Shown piece by piece: positions 7,754 through 15,819 of a DNA stretch of 15,895 bases (positions are counted from its first letter, which is position 1; every line of letters begins with the position of its first letter). The position numbers and the translations under genes were made by a program. Under the pieces are notes generated by a model, which worked only from the letters and a program-made list of their open reading frames with translations, ran no database searches and had not been told where the DNA came from. Origin of the DNA: Proteobacteria bacterium UBA6921 (GTDB lineage: Bacteria > Pseudomonadota > Gammaproteobacteria > SG8-11). The DNA lies in the NCBI GenBank assembly GCA_002450895.1, contig DKAR01000168.1, positions 41,520 to 57,414 of the forward strand, given 5' to 3'.

Positions 7754-10700
7754 CTAGTGCTCAAATGTGTAAAGCAAATCCGCTGCGCTTTCCGCGTCAC
7801 TTTGTTCCGACTGCAGCGTCCATTTGTCGCTGATACGGTAACGCACGCGCAGCACGTTCGCGGTTGTGCTTAGCAGTCCCACACTGTAGTTCACGTAGAG
7901 TCGCGGTCCGAGGTAGCGGCCGAGCACAAGCGCGGCCTGGTCCGGCGTGTTACCGGTCTCGAGGCGAATTTCTTCAATTCCAAAGCGCCGGCCGATTTTG
8001 CGCACGGTGTCGTCTCTGCCGGAAAGTCGCAGCGTCGATGCGGCGATGAACAACGCCTTGCCTTCTTCCGTCGTCGCGTCGCCCAGCGGCACACCAAACA
8101 ACAGCAGCGAAAGCACATCGGCCTGGTCGCGCGGCGGATCGGAGAACAACGTTAATTCCAGTTTGCGCAATGTGCCGCGCACCAGCGCGCCGACAACGAT
8201 TCCCGACGACTCGCGCAGCTGCTGATTTTCATCTTTTGGCGCGGCCTCACGAATGGTTCCAGCTTCACGTACCGCGCGGGCGTCGATACCGGGATTGTTA
8301 ATCGGTCCGCCAGCAAAGATCAGTCGTCCACGCGTGACCTTCAAATCGATCTTGTAGGCATTGAATGTCGCATCGACAATTTGCAGTTCGCCGTAGCCGG
8401 TGGTCAGCTTCTTGGGTTCCTCCAGCGCGACCACCTCACCCCGCACCTTGCCTTTGAGGCCAAATCCGTTGAATGTCACCTTGTCGCCAAACACGAACCG
8501 GACCGCGGAATAGATCTGCCATTTTTCCTCGCGCGTCGATTCCGTTTCCTTACCCACGACAACCACGTCACTCGACGGCGTAATGGCAGAGGATGTGTCT
8601 CGCGCCGCATAGCGTGCTTCGGGAATGGCCAGCACACCATTGAAATCGATTCGGCGTTTGACGATTTGCAGTTGCAGGTCCGGCGACGCCAGGACCCACG
8701 CCTCCGGAAGATTGACCGCCTCAAAATTCTTTCCGGTGATTTCCACCAGCAACGGCCATCCACGCTCCTTGTCCGGAACAAACTCGCCGCGCACGTCGAT
8801 GTATCCCGGTCCGGATTCCGCGTGCGCACTGAACTCGATCACGTTTTCAGGTGTGTTGTGCGCTTCCATCACGATCTTGTTCAGCTTGATGCCAATTTGC
8901 GGAATGGCGACGCCACCGTTCTGGAGTTTTGCCGACCCGGTGAGTGTGGGATTGGACAACGTGCCGCCCAGGAGAAAATTGGCCTGCACCGTGCCGCGCG
9001 CATCATCGAGCGCGGGCACCAAACGCGAAACTACGCCGACATCATTGACCTGTGCCTTGAGCGTTCCGCTCAGCGCCTGTTTGTCCATGTCCGCATCGAG
9101 GCGCCAGCCGGAAAGGTTCACCTGCCCTTCCGCCGCACCCAACGGTCCAAGATCAAAACGTGTCGCCGCGCTTAGTCCGTCTGCATTGGCGCGGGCATTG
9201 AATTCAATGCGTCGATATTCGATTCGCATCGAGTCTTCAGCGATGTCCGTCAGCAGCAGTTCGCCGCTGCCGGTCGCAAGTGCAATTTCGGCATCCAATG
9301 CATGAGTACTCGGGATGTAACGTGCGCGAACCTTTCCGGACACGCGCCCCGCGACAGCCATGCGCTCCGGCAAGTACGGCCGCAGCATCTGTATTGGCAA
9401 CTGCTCGATGTCCACCTCAGCCGAGCTCGCTTCGTTGGCATTCCAGTTCGCAGCAAGACAAAGCTGATCATCCTGCCGTTGCCAGCAGGCCCGATCGAGC
9501 GACACGCGCTGGCTTTCCGCGCGCACACGCACCGGTTGCTTCAGCGTCCACGTACCGATGCGTGGATGTGCCATCTCCGCGCGCAGCAACTCCCCGGTCC
9601 ATATTTTTTGTGCAAGACCTCCGCGGATTTCCCACGTCGATCCCCCTTCATCGACGACCATTTCGGCAGCCAGCTGATGGCGCGCAAGCGTTCCGTTTCC
9701 TGTGACGGTGATCGAATCGAACTGCAACGCCTGCGTCGATACGTGTCCAGTCGTCAGTTTCAGTGACGACGGCGCATCGGTATTCCAGTCCAGCACTGCA
9801 TCGCCCTTGATCCGCTCCAACGTCGTCTTGCCCAGACCAATGTCGTCGCCAGACAAATGAATTTCTGCACGCGGCTGCTGTCGCGGACCGCGCAACGAGA
9901 TGTTCGCCTCCGCTGCGCCGCGCAATTCAGGAAAAAGCGCCGCCAGTTTCGGGGCTTGAAAATCGACATCGAGATTCCAGTTACGACTGACGCCGCCGCG
10001 CGCGACAAGCTTTCCTTCGCCGGTCGTCAGAAGGGCCCGATCCAGTCGCGCATCCTCCCCATCCAGCCGAACGTCGAGCTGCAATGCGACGGGATAGTCA
10101 CGAATTCGCCCTTCGCCTTTTTGTACGACGATGCGGCCCTGAAGCTTTTCATTCACCAGGGCGCCCTCGTGATGAACTTTCAACGCCAACTGCCCGGGCC
10201 ATTCCGGCCACTGCGCACCCGGATCCAGTCGATTTCCGTCGACATCCAGCTTCCAGGCCACGCTCGGTGCCCACTGCGCAACGCCACTGGCATGAAGTTG
10301 CCCGTTGAGCGCGGCGATCTGGACGTCGGTGAGTTCGATTTTTTTTGAATCGCCAGTGCCACGGATCTTCCAGACACCGGAGGGAACCGATTCACCGACC
10401 AGTGGCGCATCGATCTGGAACGCATACTGTGCCGCGTTACCGGAAACCTGAAACGCACCGTTCTTGCTCATGACGATGTTGGGGCCGCGCAGCGGCCAAC
10501 GCAGTTGCTGCCACGTGCCGGAGAATTGCATCGACTGCAGCGGCGATGTTGCGCTCGAATCAAGCGCAACATCGCCACGCACATCAATGCGCGTATCACT
10601 GTCGGTCAGCTTGATTGTCGCCTCACTGATTGAAACGCGTTGATTCGCGTAAGCGACCCTGGCGGCCAATTCAAACGGCCCGGTCACGGAATGGCTGCTG

Positions 10701-11575
10701 CGTAGTTGAACCTGCGCAGTGTTCTGTTTTTCATCGCCGCGAATGGCAAGCGTCACGTCCGCCGGGCCCAGCGGCCAATCCGCGACAACGGACTTCGGCT
10801 CGAATTTCTGTGCTTCGATTTTCACGTCCCACTGCGGCGTATCGAGCACGTTGATCAACGCGCCGGACGCACGAACCTGTACCGGAACCTCAACGGACTG
10901 GTCCACGAGCAACCGGCCCAGATCACCTCCCAACGTGCCGCGCCCGCGCACCTGCTGCGAATCCGTACGGGTGGACCACACGACTTCCAGCGCCAATGGA
11001 TATTGCCCCGACAGTTTGACGGAACCGGCCGTGCTTATCGCACCCATCGGCGCCTCGACTTCAAGCTGGTCGATGTCGAGTTTTGACGCAAACATCGATC
11101 CTTCGAAGTCGATAATGTCAATTTCAATCGCCGGCGCATCCGGCGCCGGCACAATGTGCAAGCGATTGACGGTGAATTCACCGACCGAAAGCCGGATCGG
11201 AATCCTGATTTCAGGTAACACGACCGGCACGTGATCAGCTTTGGCCGGCCCGCCGATCACATCAACGCCATCAACAACCAGATGATTGACGCGCAAGACG
11301 CCTGCAAAGAGTCCCCACAGATTCCAGTCCAGCGCAATGTTTTGAACGCGGACCTCGACGTCTTCGTTTCGAAACCGAACGTCGTCAATTTGAATCGGCC
11401 CGCCGAGTGTCCCGCGAACGCTTCCGAAGGTCAGTTCGCCCGGCACCTGCGCATTGATGCGACCGACGAGCCAATTCAGTCCCGCCTCCGAAGCCAGCAG
11501 AGTGTAAAACAACCCCGCGACAAGGAGAATCAAGGACGCCGCGACCGCGGCAATGATTTTCCCGCGTCGCGTCAT
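7754..11575 (-). CDS. tamB: Translocation and assembly module protein TamB
   Basis: This 1273-residue protein matches the usual TamB length (about 1250-1300). An uncleaved N-terminal membrane anchor (IIAAVAASLILLVAGLFYTLL, about residues 8-28) is followed by the typical N-terminal segment (GLNWLVGRINAQVPGELTF; VRGTLGGPIQIDDVRFRNED). A long beta-rich AsmA/VPS13-like repeat region comes next, then the conserved C-terminal TamB/DUF490 domain (about 930-1273). That domain includes a RGRLIFAGGPINNPGIDARA-type stretch, DVLSLLLFG, and the ending SAADLLYTFEH. TamB spans the periplasm from the inner membrane and works with TamA in outer-membrane protein assembly; lipid transport between membranes has also been proposed for the family. 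It starts 64 bp after tamA in the same direction, forming the classic tamA-tamB operon. No strong Shine-Dalgarno is visible before the ATG. The gap holds a 12-bp palindrome (ggctcgcgagcc, 11588-11599). Confidence 0.96.
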   Translation of the reverse strand: MTRRGKIIAAVAASLILLVAGLFYTLLASEAGLNWLVGRINAQVPGELTFGSVRGTLGGPIQIDDVRFRNEDVEVRVQNIALDWNLWGLFAGVLRVNHLVVDGVDVIGGPAKADHVPVVLPEIRIPIRLSVGEFTVNRLHIVPAPDAPAIEIDIIDFEGSMFASKLDIDQLEVEAPMGAISTAGSVKLSGQYPLALEVVWSTRTDSQQVRGRGTLGGDLGRLLVDQSVEVPVQVRASGALINVLDTPQWDVKIEAQKFEPKSVVADWPLGPADVTLAIRGDEKQNTAQVQLRSSHSVTGPFELAARVAYANQRVSISEATIKLTDSDTRIDVRGDVALDSSATSPLQSMQFSGTWQQLRWPLRGPNIVMSKNGAFQVSGNAAQYAFQIDAPLVGESVPSGVWKIRGTGDSKKIELTDVQIAALNGQLHASGVAQWAPSVAWKLDVDGNRLDPGAQWPEWPGQLALKVHHEGALVNEKLQGRIVVQKGEGRIRDYPVALQLDVRLDGEDARLDRALLTTGEGKLVARGGVSRNWNLDVDFQAPKLAALFPELRGAAEANISLRGPRQQPRAEIHLSGDDIGLGKTTLERIKGDAVLDWNTDAPSSLKLTTGHVSTQALQFDSITVTGNGTLARHQLAAEMVVDEGGSTWEIRGGLAQKIWTGELLRAEMAHPRIGTWTLKQPVRVRAESQRVSLDRACWQRQDDQLCLAANWNANEASSAEVDIEQLPIQMLRPYLPERMAVAGRVSGKVRARYIPSTHALDAEIALATGSGELLLTDIAEDSMRIEYRRIEFNARANADGLSAATRFDLGPLGAAEGQVNLSGWRLDADMDKQALSGTLKAQVNDVGVVSRLVPALDDARGTVQANFLLGGTLSNPTLTGSAKLQNGGVAIPQIGIKLNKIVMEAHNTPENVIEFSAHAESGPGYIDVRGEFVPDKERGWPLLVEITGKNFEAVNLPEAWVLASPDLQLQIVKRRIDFNGVLAIPEARYAARDTSSAITPSSDVVVVGKETESTREEKWQIYSAVRFVFGDKVTFNGFGLKGKVRGEVVALEEPKKLTTGYGELQIVDATFNAYKIDLKVTRGRLIFAGGPINNPGIDARAVREAGTIREAAPKDENQQLRESSGIVVGALVRGTLRKLELTLFSDPPRDQADVLSLLLFGVPLGDATTEEGKALFIAASTLRLSGRDDTVRKIGRRFGIEEIRLETGNTPDQAALVLGRYLGPRLYVNYSVGLLSTTANVLRVRYRISDKWTLQSEQSDAESAADLLYTFEH

Positions 11576-11639
11576 GACGGCAGCCCCGGCTCGCGAGCCC
11601 GCAACGATGGGAACCTGTTGGGTTGCTCTCTAACGACCA

Positions 11640-13376
11640 TCACAAGTCCGGTCCGATTGAAATGTGCAGGTAGCGCGCCTTACCCAGATCATCGAGAGGT
11701 CGGGCGAGGTCGACGCGGATCAAACCGATCGGCGAGCGATATCGCATACCGGCGCCGACAGCCCGGGCCATGGGTTCGGAAAAATCGTTTACCGCATTAC
11801 CAACGTCGTAGAAGAACGCCGCACTCCACGTTTCGCCCAGCAATTGTTCATATTCGAGACTGCCGACGGCGAGCTTTGTTCCTCCCACCACCTTGCCGTC
11901 TTCGCGCGGGCCGAGGCTGTTGTAGTCATACCCACGCACGCTGAAATCACCACCGGCGAAGAAGCGGACTGAAGGCGGCAATTCCTCGAAATTGAGCACC
12001 TCGGTATAGCCAAAGTCACCGCGCGCCAGGACCCGCCCCCACGTGACCACCTTGCGTACGAATTTCGCGTTGATTCGCGTTTGCAGGAAGGAGGTCGTCG
12101 ATCCTAGCGTTTCTGAACCGCCGCGAAGCTCCACCAGGAATCGCTGCCCGTGAGTTGTGTAAATGCGGTCGTTGGCGCGAATTCGCGTCCAGTTGATGCC
12201 GGGCATGACCAGCGTCGAGCTGCCGCGCTGGCTACCGACTTCGAAATTTTCGTCGCGCTCGTAGTTTACAAAGAGGGTTTTCTGCCAACCGTTATCGAGG
12301 CGCGTGAAACTTCCCGTCAGCAGATACTTGGTCGACGAGCTTTCCGTCTGTCGCTGATCTTCGCGTCCCGCCGTGATGGTGAATTGATCCGTACGGGGAT
12401 TCTCCATGGGAATAATGTACCGTGTTGTCAGGCTGTCGCCGATTTCCGAGAGCTTCAGGTCGGCCCGCCATCGATGGCCGCGACGATTCACGCGGCGCCG
12501 CTCAACGCCCGCCGTCGCGCGCGCACCCGTGTCGGTGCCATAGCCCAGACCCATCGTGTACTTCGTACGCTCGCGGGATTCCGCAATGACCTCCACCGGA
12601 ACGCGCAGCGGATCCTTCTCGTCACGGCCCGACTTCACTTCAACCTGTGAGAAATAGTCGCTGTCAGTCAACGCATTCTGCAAATCGAGCAGTTTGCCGA
12701 ATGAGTAAGGCTCCCCTTCCTTAAAGGTGGCAAAGCGCCGCAAAAAGTCCTCGTCGAAATCGGTCTCCGTGAACTTGACTTGGCCAAAGTAAAATCGGGA
12801 GGCGGCGTTGAAATAGATCACGATCTTTGCCGTGTACTTCTCCAAATCAATCAGAATCTCGCTGGTTTCGTACTGCGCGTCGAAAAAACCCCGCTCCGTC
12901 GCCAGCTGCATGAACGAGTCCTTTCCGTCCTCATACAGTGAATGCACGAGGGGATCGCCAACCTTCAACGGAAAATTCCGTATGAGCTTTGCAAACGCCG
13001 AATCGCTGCTCGCCGCGCCGTGAACCTGCAGATCCAGTTCGGTCACGCGTAACAACGGACCCGGATCGATGGTGTAGCGCGCATTCCAGATCCCGCCGTC
13101 GAGCTCCAGTTCGGATTTGATCTCCGGACGGTAGTAACCAAAAGGCTGCAACGCCTCACGGATCTCGCCGGTCGCACGGCGGTGCAGTTTGCTGATCCGC
13201 TCGTCGGTCAGCAGTTCGCTGTTCTTCTGTTGTTCCAGCGTGACCAGCTGTTTCACGTTTTGAAGGAGTTCGTCCGCAACACCCTCGAACTGAACGCGAA
13301 CGCGGTCCGCCGCACCGGCCGGAGCGCTGGCAATGGCCAACACAAAAAGGAATATCCGCGACACTCTTGAACCCAT
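11640..13376 (-). CDS. tamA: Outer-membrane translocation and assembly protein TamA
   Basis: At 578 residues it is close to E. coli TamA in length. A signal peptide of about 22-23 residues (cleaved near AGAA) precedes three POTRA-type segments (about 25-265). These include the TamA-typical ALQPFGYYRPEI, the GPLLRVTELDL strand, and PLVHSLYEDGKDSFMQLATERGFFDA. A BamA/Omp85-type barrel fills about 270-578. The signature loop motif VRGY sits at residues 480-483 within FSVRGYDYNSLGP, and AFFYDVGNAVNDF and SPIGLIRVDLARPL are typical late strands. TamA sits in the outer membrane and partners TamB, encoded directly downstream. The start ATG at 13376 gives a good signal peptide, although only a weak, distant AAGGA lies upstream. 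The terminator of the preceding hsp20 operon separates the two units. Confidence 0.95.
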   Translation of the reverse strand: MGSRVSRIFLFVLAIASAPAGAADRVRVQFEGVADELLQNVKQLVTLEQQKNSELLTDERISKLHRRATGEIREALQPFGYYRPEIKSELELDGGIWNARYTIDPGPLLRVTELDLQVHGAASSDSAFAKLIRNFPLKVGDPLVHSLYEDGKDSFMQLATERGFFDAQYETSEILIDLEKYTAKIVIYFNAASRFYFGQVKFTETDFDEDFLRRFATFKEGEPYSFGKLLDLQNALTDSDYFSQVEVKSGRDEKDPLRVPVEVIAESRERTKYTMGLGYGTDTGARATAGVERRRVNRRGHRWRADLKLSEIGDSLTTRYIIPMENPRTDQFTITAGREDQRQTESSSTKYLLTGSFTRLDNGWQKTLFVNYERDENFEVGSQRGSSTLVMPGINWTRIRANDRIYTTHGQRFLVELRGGSETLGSTTSFLQTRINAKFVRKVVTWGRVLARGDFGYTEVLNFEELPPSVRFFAGGDFSVRGYDYNSLGPREDGKVVGGTKLAVGSLEYEQLLGETWSAAFFYDVGNAVNDFSEPMARAVGAGMRYRSPIGLIRVDLARPLDDLGKARYLHISIGPDL

Positions 13377-13473
13377 GGACGCACATCATCCTTGAAACGC
13401 CGGCCAATCGCCACGGCGAACGTTCAACGGCCTGCGTTTCAATTCGGGTCGCGGACGAATTGACCCCAGGGGC

Positions 13474-13514
13474 TGAAAATGAAACGGCGGCACCGTAACC
13501 GCACGGTGCCGCCG
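13474..13514 (-). terminator. Rho-independent terminator of the hsp20-DUF2934 operon
   Basis: On the minus strand, cggcggcaccgt (13514-13503) pairs perfectly over 12 bp with acggtgccgccg (13496-13485) around a 6-nt loop. It is followed by TTTCATTTTC. It lies 28 bp after the DUF2934 stop and about 100 bp upstream of tamA, so it should isolate tamAB from the heat-shock operon. Confidence 0.8.
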
Positions 13515-13542
13515 CAGGGGAGCAGCGATTTATATGATCGCG

Positions 13543-13752
13543 TCAGTGACGAGAGGGTGACGCGCCGAGCGCGCGATCGATCTGGATCTCCGCCTCGTAC
13601 CAGTCGTCCTCCGGATTACCTGCAGAAAACCCGCGACGCTCCGCGATGTAGTACGCGGCCTCCGCAATCATGCGGTGGCGCTGCTCCACCGTCGCTGCGG
13701 GGGGTGGTGCCACCGCAGCGACTTTTTTAACACTGACTGAATGTTTTGCCAT
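13543..13752 (-). CDS. DUF2934 family small protein
   Basis: This 69-residue protein has a basic and Ala/Pro-rich N-terminus (residues 1-21) and a DUF2934 core, about 24-62. The core matches the family pattern: R-x-MIAEAAYYIAERRGF, a short GNPEDDW turn, then EAEIQID. The function of DUF2934 is unknown; members are short and often lie beside stress-response genes. The start ATG at 13752 lies 6 nt after the hsp20 stop codon, and GGAG at the very end of hsp20 can serve as its ribosome binding site, so translation is probably coupled. A perfect terminator follows. A role in the same stress response is inferred from this operon only. Confidence 0.85.
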   Translation of the reverse strand: MAKHSVSVKKVAAVAPPPAATVEQRHRMIAEAAYYIAERRGFSAGNPEDDWYEAEIQIDRALGASPSRH

Positions 13753-13758
13753 CGTTCG

Positions 13759-14265
13759 TCACTCCACTTTGACCGTGCGGCGTTTGGATTTTTCCACCTT
13801 CGGTAAAGTCAGCTCAAGGATACCGTCCTTGAACGCGGCCTTCGCGCGATCGGCATCGACCGTCGCCGGGAGTGCAACCGTTCGTGCGAACGACCCACGG
13901 GAAATTTCGCAACGATAGTAGTCTGCCTTTTCCTCCTTTTCCTCGTGTTTGGTCTCGCCGCGGATCGTCACGGCGTTTTCCCCGACCGTAATGTCGATGT
14001 CATCCTTTGCGACTCCGGGAAGTTCGGCGCGAACCAGTACGTCGCTTTCCTTGTCGACGACGTCGACGCGCGGCAACTTGGATTCCAGATTTGAAAGCGC
14101 GGGCATTTCGCCCCGCAGCGGCCGGAGCCATCCCGCCGGCCAAAAATCATCGAAGATCCGGTCAAATTCAGCGAAAGGAGAAAGCAACCGGCCACCCGAA
14201 GGTTTTCGAAGTGCGGTGACGCTCGATTTTTCTGCATCAGGTGATTTTCGTACGGTGTCGCCCAT
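13759..14265 (-). CDS. Small heat-shock protein, Hsp20/alpha-crystallin family
   Basis: This 168-residue ATP-independent holdase chaperone would bind unfolding cytoplasmic proteins and form oligomers. The N-terminal arm (about 1-63) is Phe/Trp-rich around PFAEFDRIFDDFWPAGWLRP. The alpha-crystallin domain (about 64-157) shows PRVDVVDKESDVLVRAELPG, VAKDDIDITV, LTIRGE-like VTIRGETKHEEKEE and the signature AAFKDGILELTLPK. A short C-terminal tail contains VKV, which may play the role of the I-x-I anchor. The open frame extends 24 codons further up to 14337, but the ATG at 14265 is chosen because AGGAGG lies 7 nt before it and the extension is not conserved-looking. It is followed after 6 nt by the DUF2934 gene. 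No convincing sigma-32 promoter was found by eye. Confidence 0.95.
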   Translation of the reverse strand: MGDTVRKSPDAEKSSVTALRKPSGGRLLSPFAEFDRIFDDFWPAGWLRPLRGEMPALSNLESKLPRVDVVDKESDVLVRAELPGVAKDDIDITVGENAVTIRGETKHEEKEEKADYYRCEISRGSFARTVALPATVDADRAKAAFKDGILELTLPKVEKSKRRTVKVE

Positions 14266-14272
14266 GGCTCTG

Positions 14273-14278
14273 CCTCCT
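14273..14278 (-). promoter_or_regulatory. Ribosome binding site deciding the hsp20 start
   Basis: AGGAGG on the minus strand lies 7 nt before the ATG at 14265-14263. It favours this start over the upstream in-frame start at 14337, which would place this purine block inside the coding region. Confidence 0.85.
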
Positions 14279-14347
14279 CTGCTTTTTTCGATCTGCAAAT
14301 AGTATGAGATCGGCAGGATGGGATTACATTCGTACAACTACGCTTGG

Positions 14348-15631
14348 TTAAATCGCATAGGAAGGACTGTACACCGCGGCGAAGCCACCACCCGGCGTTC
14401 TAAAGTTGGTAGTTTGTCCCTGGTATAACCGGGCCACGATAAATTGCACCGCGCCCCGATAAGCAAAACATCGCACATCGACTTTCAGCGCGGTATCGAC
14501 GCCATTCACGCGGACGCAACGCTCGCTGGGCGGAACAAGCTCCTGCGCGATGTAATCCCCCGCTGCAAGAATTTCTTCCCATACGCGCTTGGTGAGTTTT
14601 TCACCACGATAGGCAGCCTTGCCGCCGAATCCCGAGGCGGGTTTGAAAAACCACTGTTTTCTCTGCGACCAGGCCTCATCCGGACTCATCGACGCCAAGG
14701 GCACGGAGCGCGGTATGACGCGCGTCAGCAATTGCACGGCTTCCTCGGTCGTCCCGAACGAGCGCAATCGCGCCGCATCGCACAGCAATGCCAAATTGGA
14801 TTTGTTTGCAAACAATGCATGGCCGCGCGGGTTCGGGGTGACCACGACGGAACGGTCGAGATACGCCTGACGCAATGCCTTCAGGTGGTCGCCCGCGAGG
14901 CTGAAATCGGTCAATCGGTTGTACACCAGGTCAATTTGCTGGGCGCGATGAAACAACGCACCGTCACGATAACTCAGGGTACGAGGGTCGGTAATGACAC
15001 ACTGGATTCCGTGCCGCTGAAACATCTGCTGAAACAGCAGGAATTCGGGATACAGATATTGCGCCGCGGGTGCGTCGTCGACGATCGCAACGTGATGCAG
15101 CGGCTCGGTGTGTTTGGCCGATTTCCACTCATGCGCGAACATCTCGATAAACATCGTTTCGAGCCGTGACGGCTGGTTGGGCCCCAGTGACAGGCCCGTC
15201 AATTCCGGAACGCGGGTTTTCTGGGCCAGCCCCAGCAGCGTGCTGAGCATGGCGCCGCCGGCATTGGTATTGATTTCAATCAGGCGCGGTCCGTCGGCCG
15301 TCAGATGAAAGTCATATCCAAAAAAAACGCCGGGATGGCCCGGATCAAAACGTGCGATCTCGGGCGCCGCGGTGAGCACAGTGGCTGCATACATCGGCGC
15401 GGCGGATATCCGTTCAATGGCCTGCACCACCTGACGCATATCCCGCGCGTCGCTGGCGGATATCGCCACCGGTGCGGTGCTAAACAAATGCGGGTGGGAC
15501 TCGGAAAGCTTGGACAGGAATCCACCCGGATCGCGCGCGTGAATTTCTTTCTGCAACGCCAGCGGATCGAGCGATGTTAAGGTGCACTGCGCGTTGAGAT
15601 CGTCAGATTCTGTCGGGGTCACTCGGAACAA
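14348..15631 (-). CDS. Circularly permuted ATP-grasp family protein, substrate unknown
   Basis: This protein of up to 427 residues carries ATP-grasp ligase elements in permuted order. The metal-binding segment comes first (DFHLTADGPRLIEINTNAGG, with Glu119, Asn121 and Asn123). The nucleotide-binding Lys and glycine loop come near the end (WFFKPASGFGGK, Lys330 and 334-338), followed by the adenine-side strand YIAQELVPP (about 360-368) and KVDVRCF (383-389). This order resembles glutathionylspermidine-synthase-like and CP_ATPgrasp families, whose members join carboxylates to amines using ATP. The middle contains DLVYNRLTDF (234-243), which may bind substrate. The first possible start is TTG at 15631, with a GTG at 15622; neither has a Shine-Dalgarno, and an in-frame stop at 15641-15643 limits extension. 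No partner gene adjoins it, so the product cannot be named. A peptide-like ligase is the leading guess. Confidence 0.78.
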   Translation of the reverse strand: MFRVTPTESDDLNAQCTLTSLDPLALQKEIHARDPGGFLSKLSESHPHLFSTAPVAISASDARDMRQVVQAIERISAAPMYAATVLTAAPEIARFDPGHPGVFFGYDFHLTADGPRLIEINTNAGGAMLSTLLGLAQKTRVPELTGLSLGPNQPSRLETMFIEMFAHEWKSAKHTEPLHHVAIVDDAPAAQYLYPEFLLFQQMFQRHGIQCVITDPRTLSYRDGALFHRAQQIDLVYNRLTDFSLAGDHLKALRQAYLDRSVVVTPNPRGHALFANKSNLALLCDAARLRSFGTTEEAVQLLTRVIPRSVPLASMSPDEAWSQRKQWFFKPASGFGGKAAYRGEKLTKRVWEEILAAGDYIAQELVPPSERCVRVNGVDTALKVDVRCFAYRGAVQFIVARLYQGQTTNFRTPGGGFAAVYSPSYAI

Positions 15632-15656
15632 ACAACGTGATTAAAGGGTTCCAGTC

Positions 15657-15686
15657 AGTATAGACGGCGGATATATCAGGTGTAGG
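15657..15686 (-). promoter_or_regulatory. Possible promoter of the ATP-grasp gene
   Basis: TATACT on the minus strand (15662-15657) resembles a -10 box and lies about 26 nt before the TTG start. The -35 position (CCTACA at 15686-15681, 18-nt spacing) matches the consensus at only three of six positions. This is weak evidence. Confidence 0.3.
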
Positions 15687-15693
15687 TTGACGT

Positions 15694-15715
15694 CTGTCGC
15701 CCTCTCGTGCGACAG
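15694..15715. other. 7-bp inverted repeat upstream of the ATP-grasp gene
   Basis: ctgtcgc (15694-15700) and gcgacag (15709-15715) are perfect inverted copies separated by 8 nt, just upstream of the possible promoter. It could be an operator or chance. There is no T-run, so it is not a terminator. Confidence 0.35.
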
Positions 15716-15781
15716 GAGAAAAGTCTGGCGTGGCAATCCGCAAGGCTTAACGGCGCGCGAATATGCGATCGGTGGTCGCCC

Positions 15782-15811
15782 AAAAAAATCAGGGCCTCAT
15801 GCGAGGCCCTG
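15782..15811 (-). terminator. Rho-independent terminator of tRNA-Glu
   Basis: On the minus strand, cagggcctc (15811-15803) pairs with gaggccctg (15798-15790) over 9 bp around a 4-nt loop (gcat), followed by A and seven T (15788-15782). It lies 8 nt after the tRNA CCA end, so the tRNA transcript ends here and the ATP-grasp gene needs its own promoter. Confidence 0.93.
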
Positions 15812-15819
15812 CTTTGAGA

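Noticed and set aside
8381..9175. Long open frame (264 codons) on the + strand inside tamB
   Set aside because: It lies opposite the conserved C-terminal part of TamB. The protein is rich in Arg, His and Cys with no family pattern, as expected of an antisense shadow in GC-rich DNA.
11640..11645. TamA ending in Leu instead of the usual terminal Phe of barrels
   Set aside because: As I recall the family, TamA proteins commonly end in a GP-(E/D)-(L/F) pattern, so GPDL is ordinary.
14266..14347. Sigma-32 heat-shock promoter before hsp20
   Set aside because: A cccat stretch is present, but no CTTGAA-like -35 box stands at a fitting distance, so it cannot be supported by eye.
14444..15169. 241-codon + strand frame inside the ATP-grasp gene
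   Set aside because: It is antisense to motif-bearing ATP-grasp coding sequence and has no plausible domain of its own.
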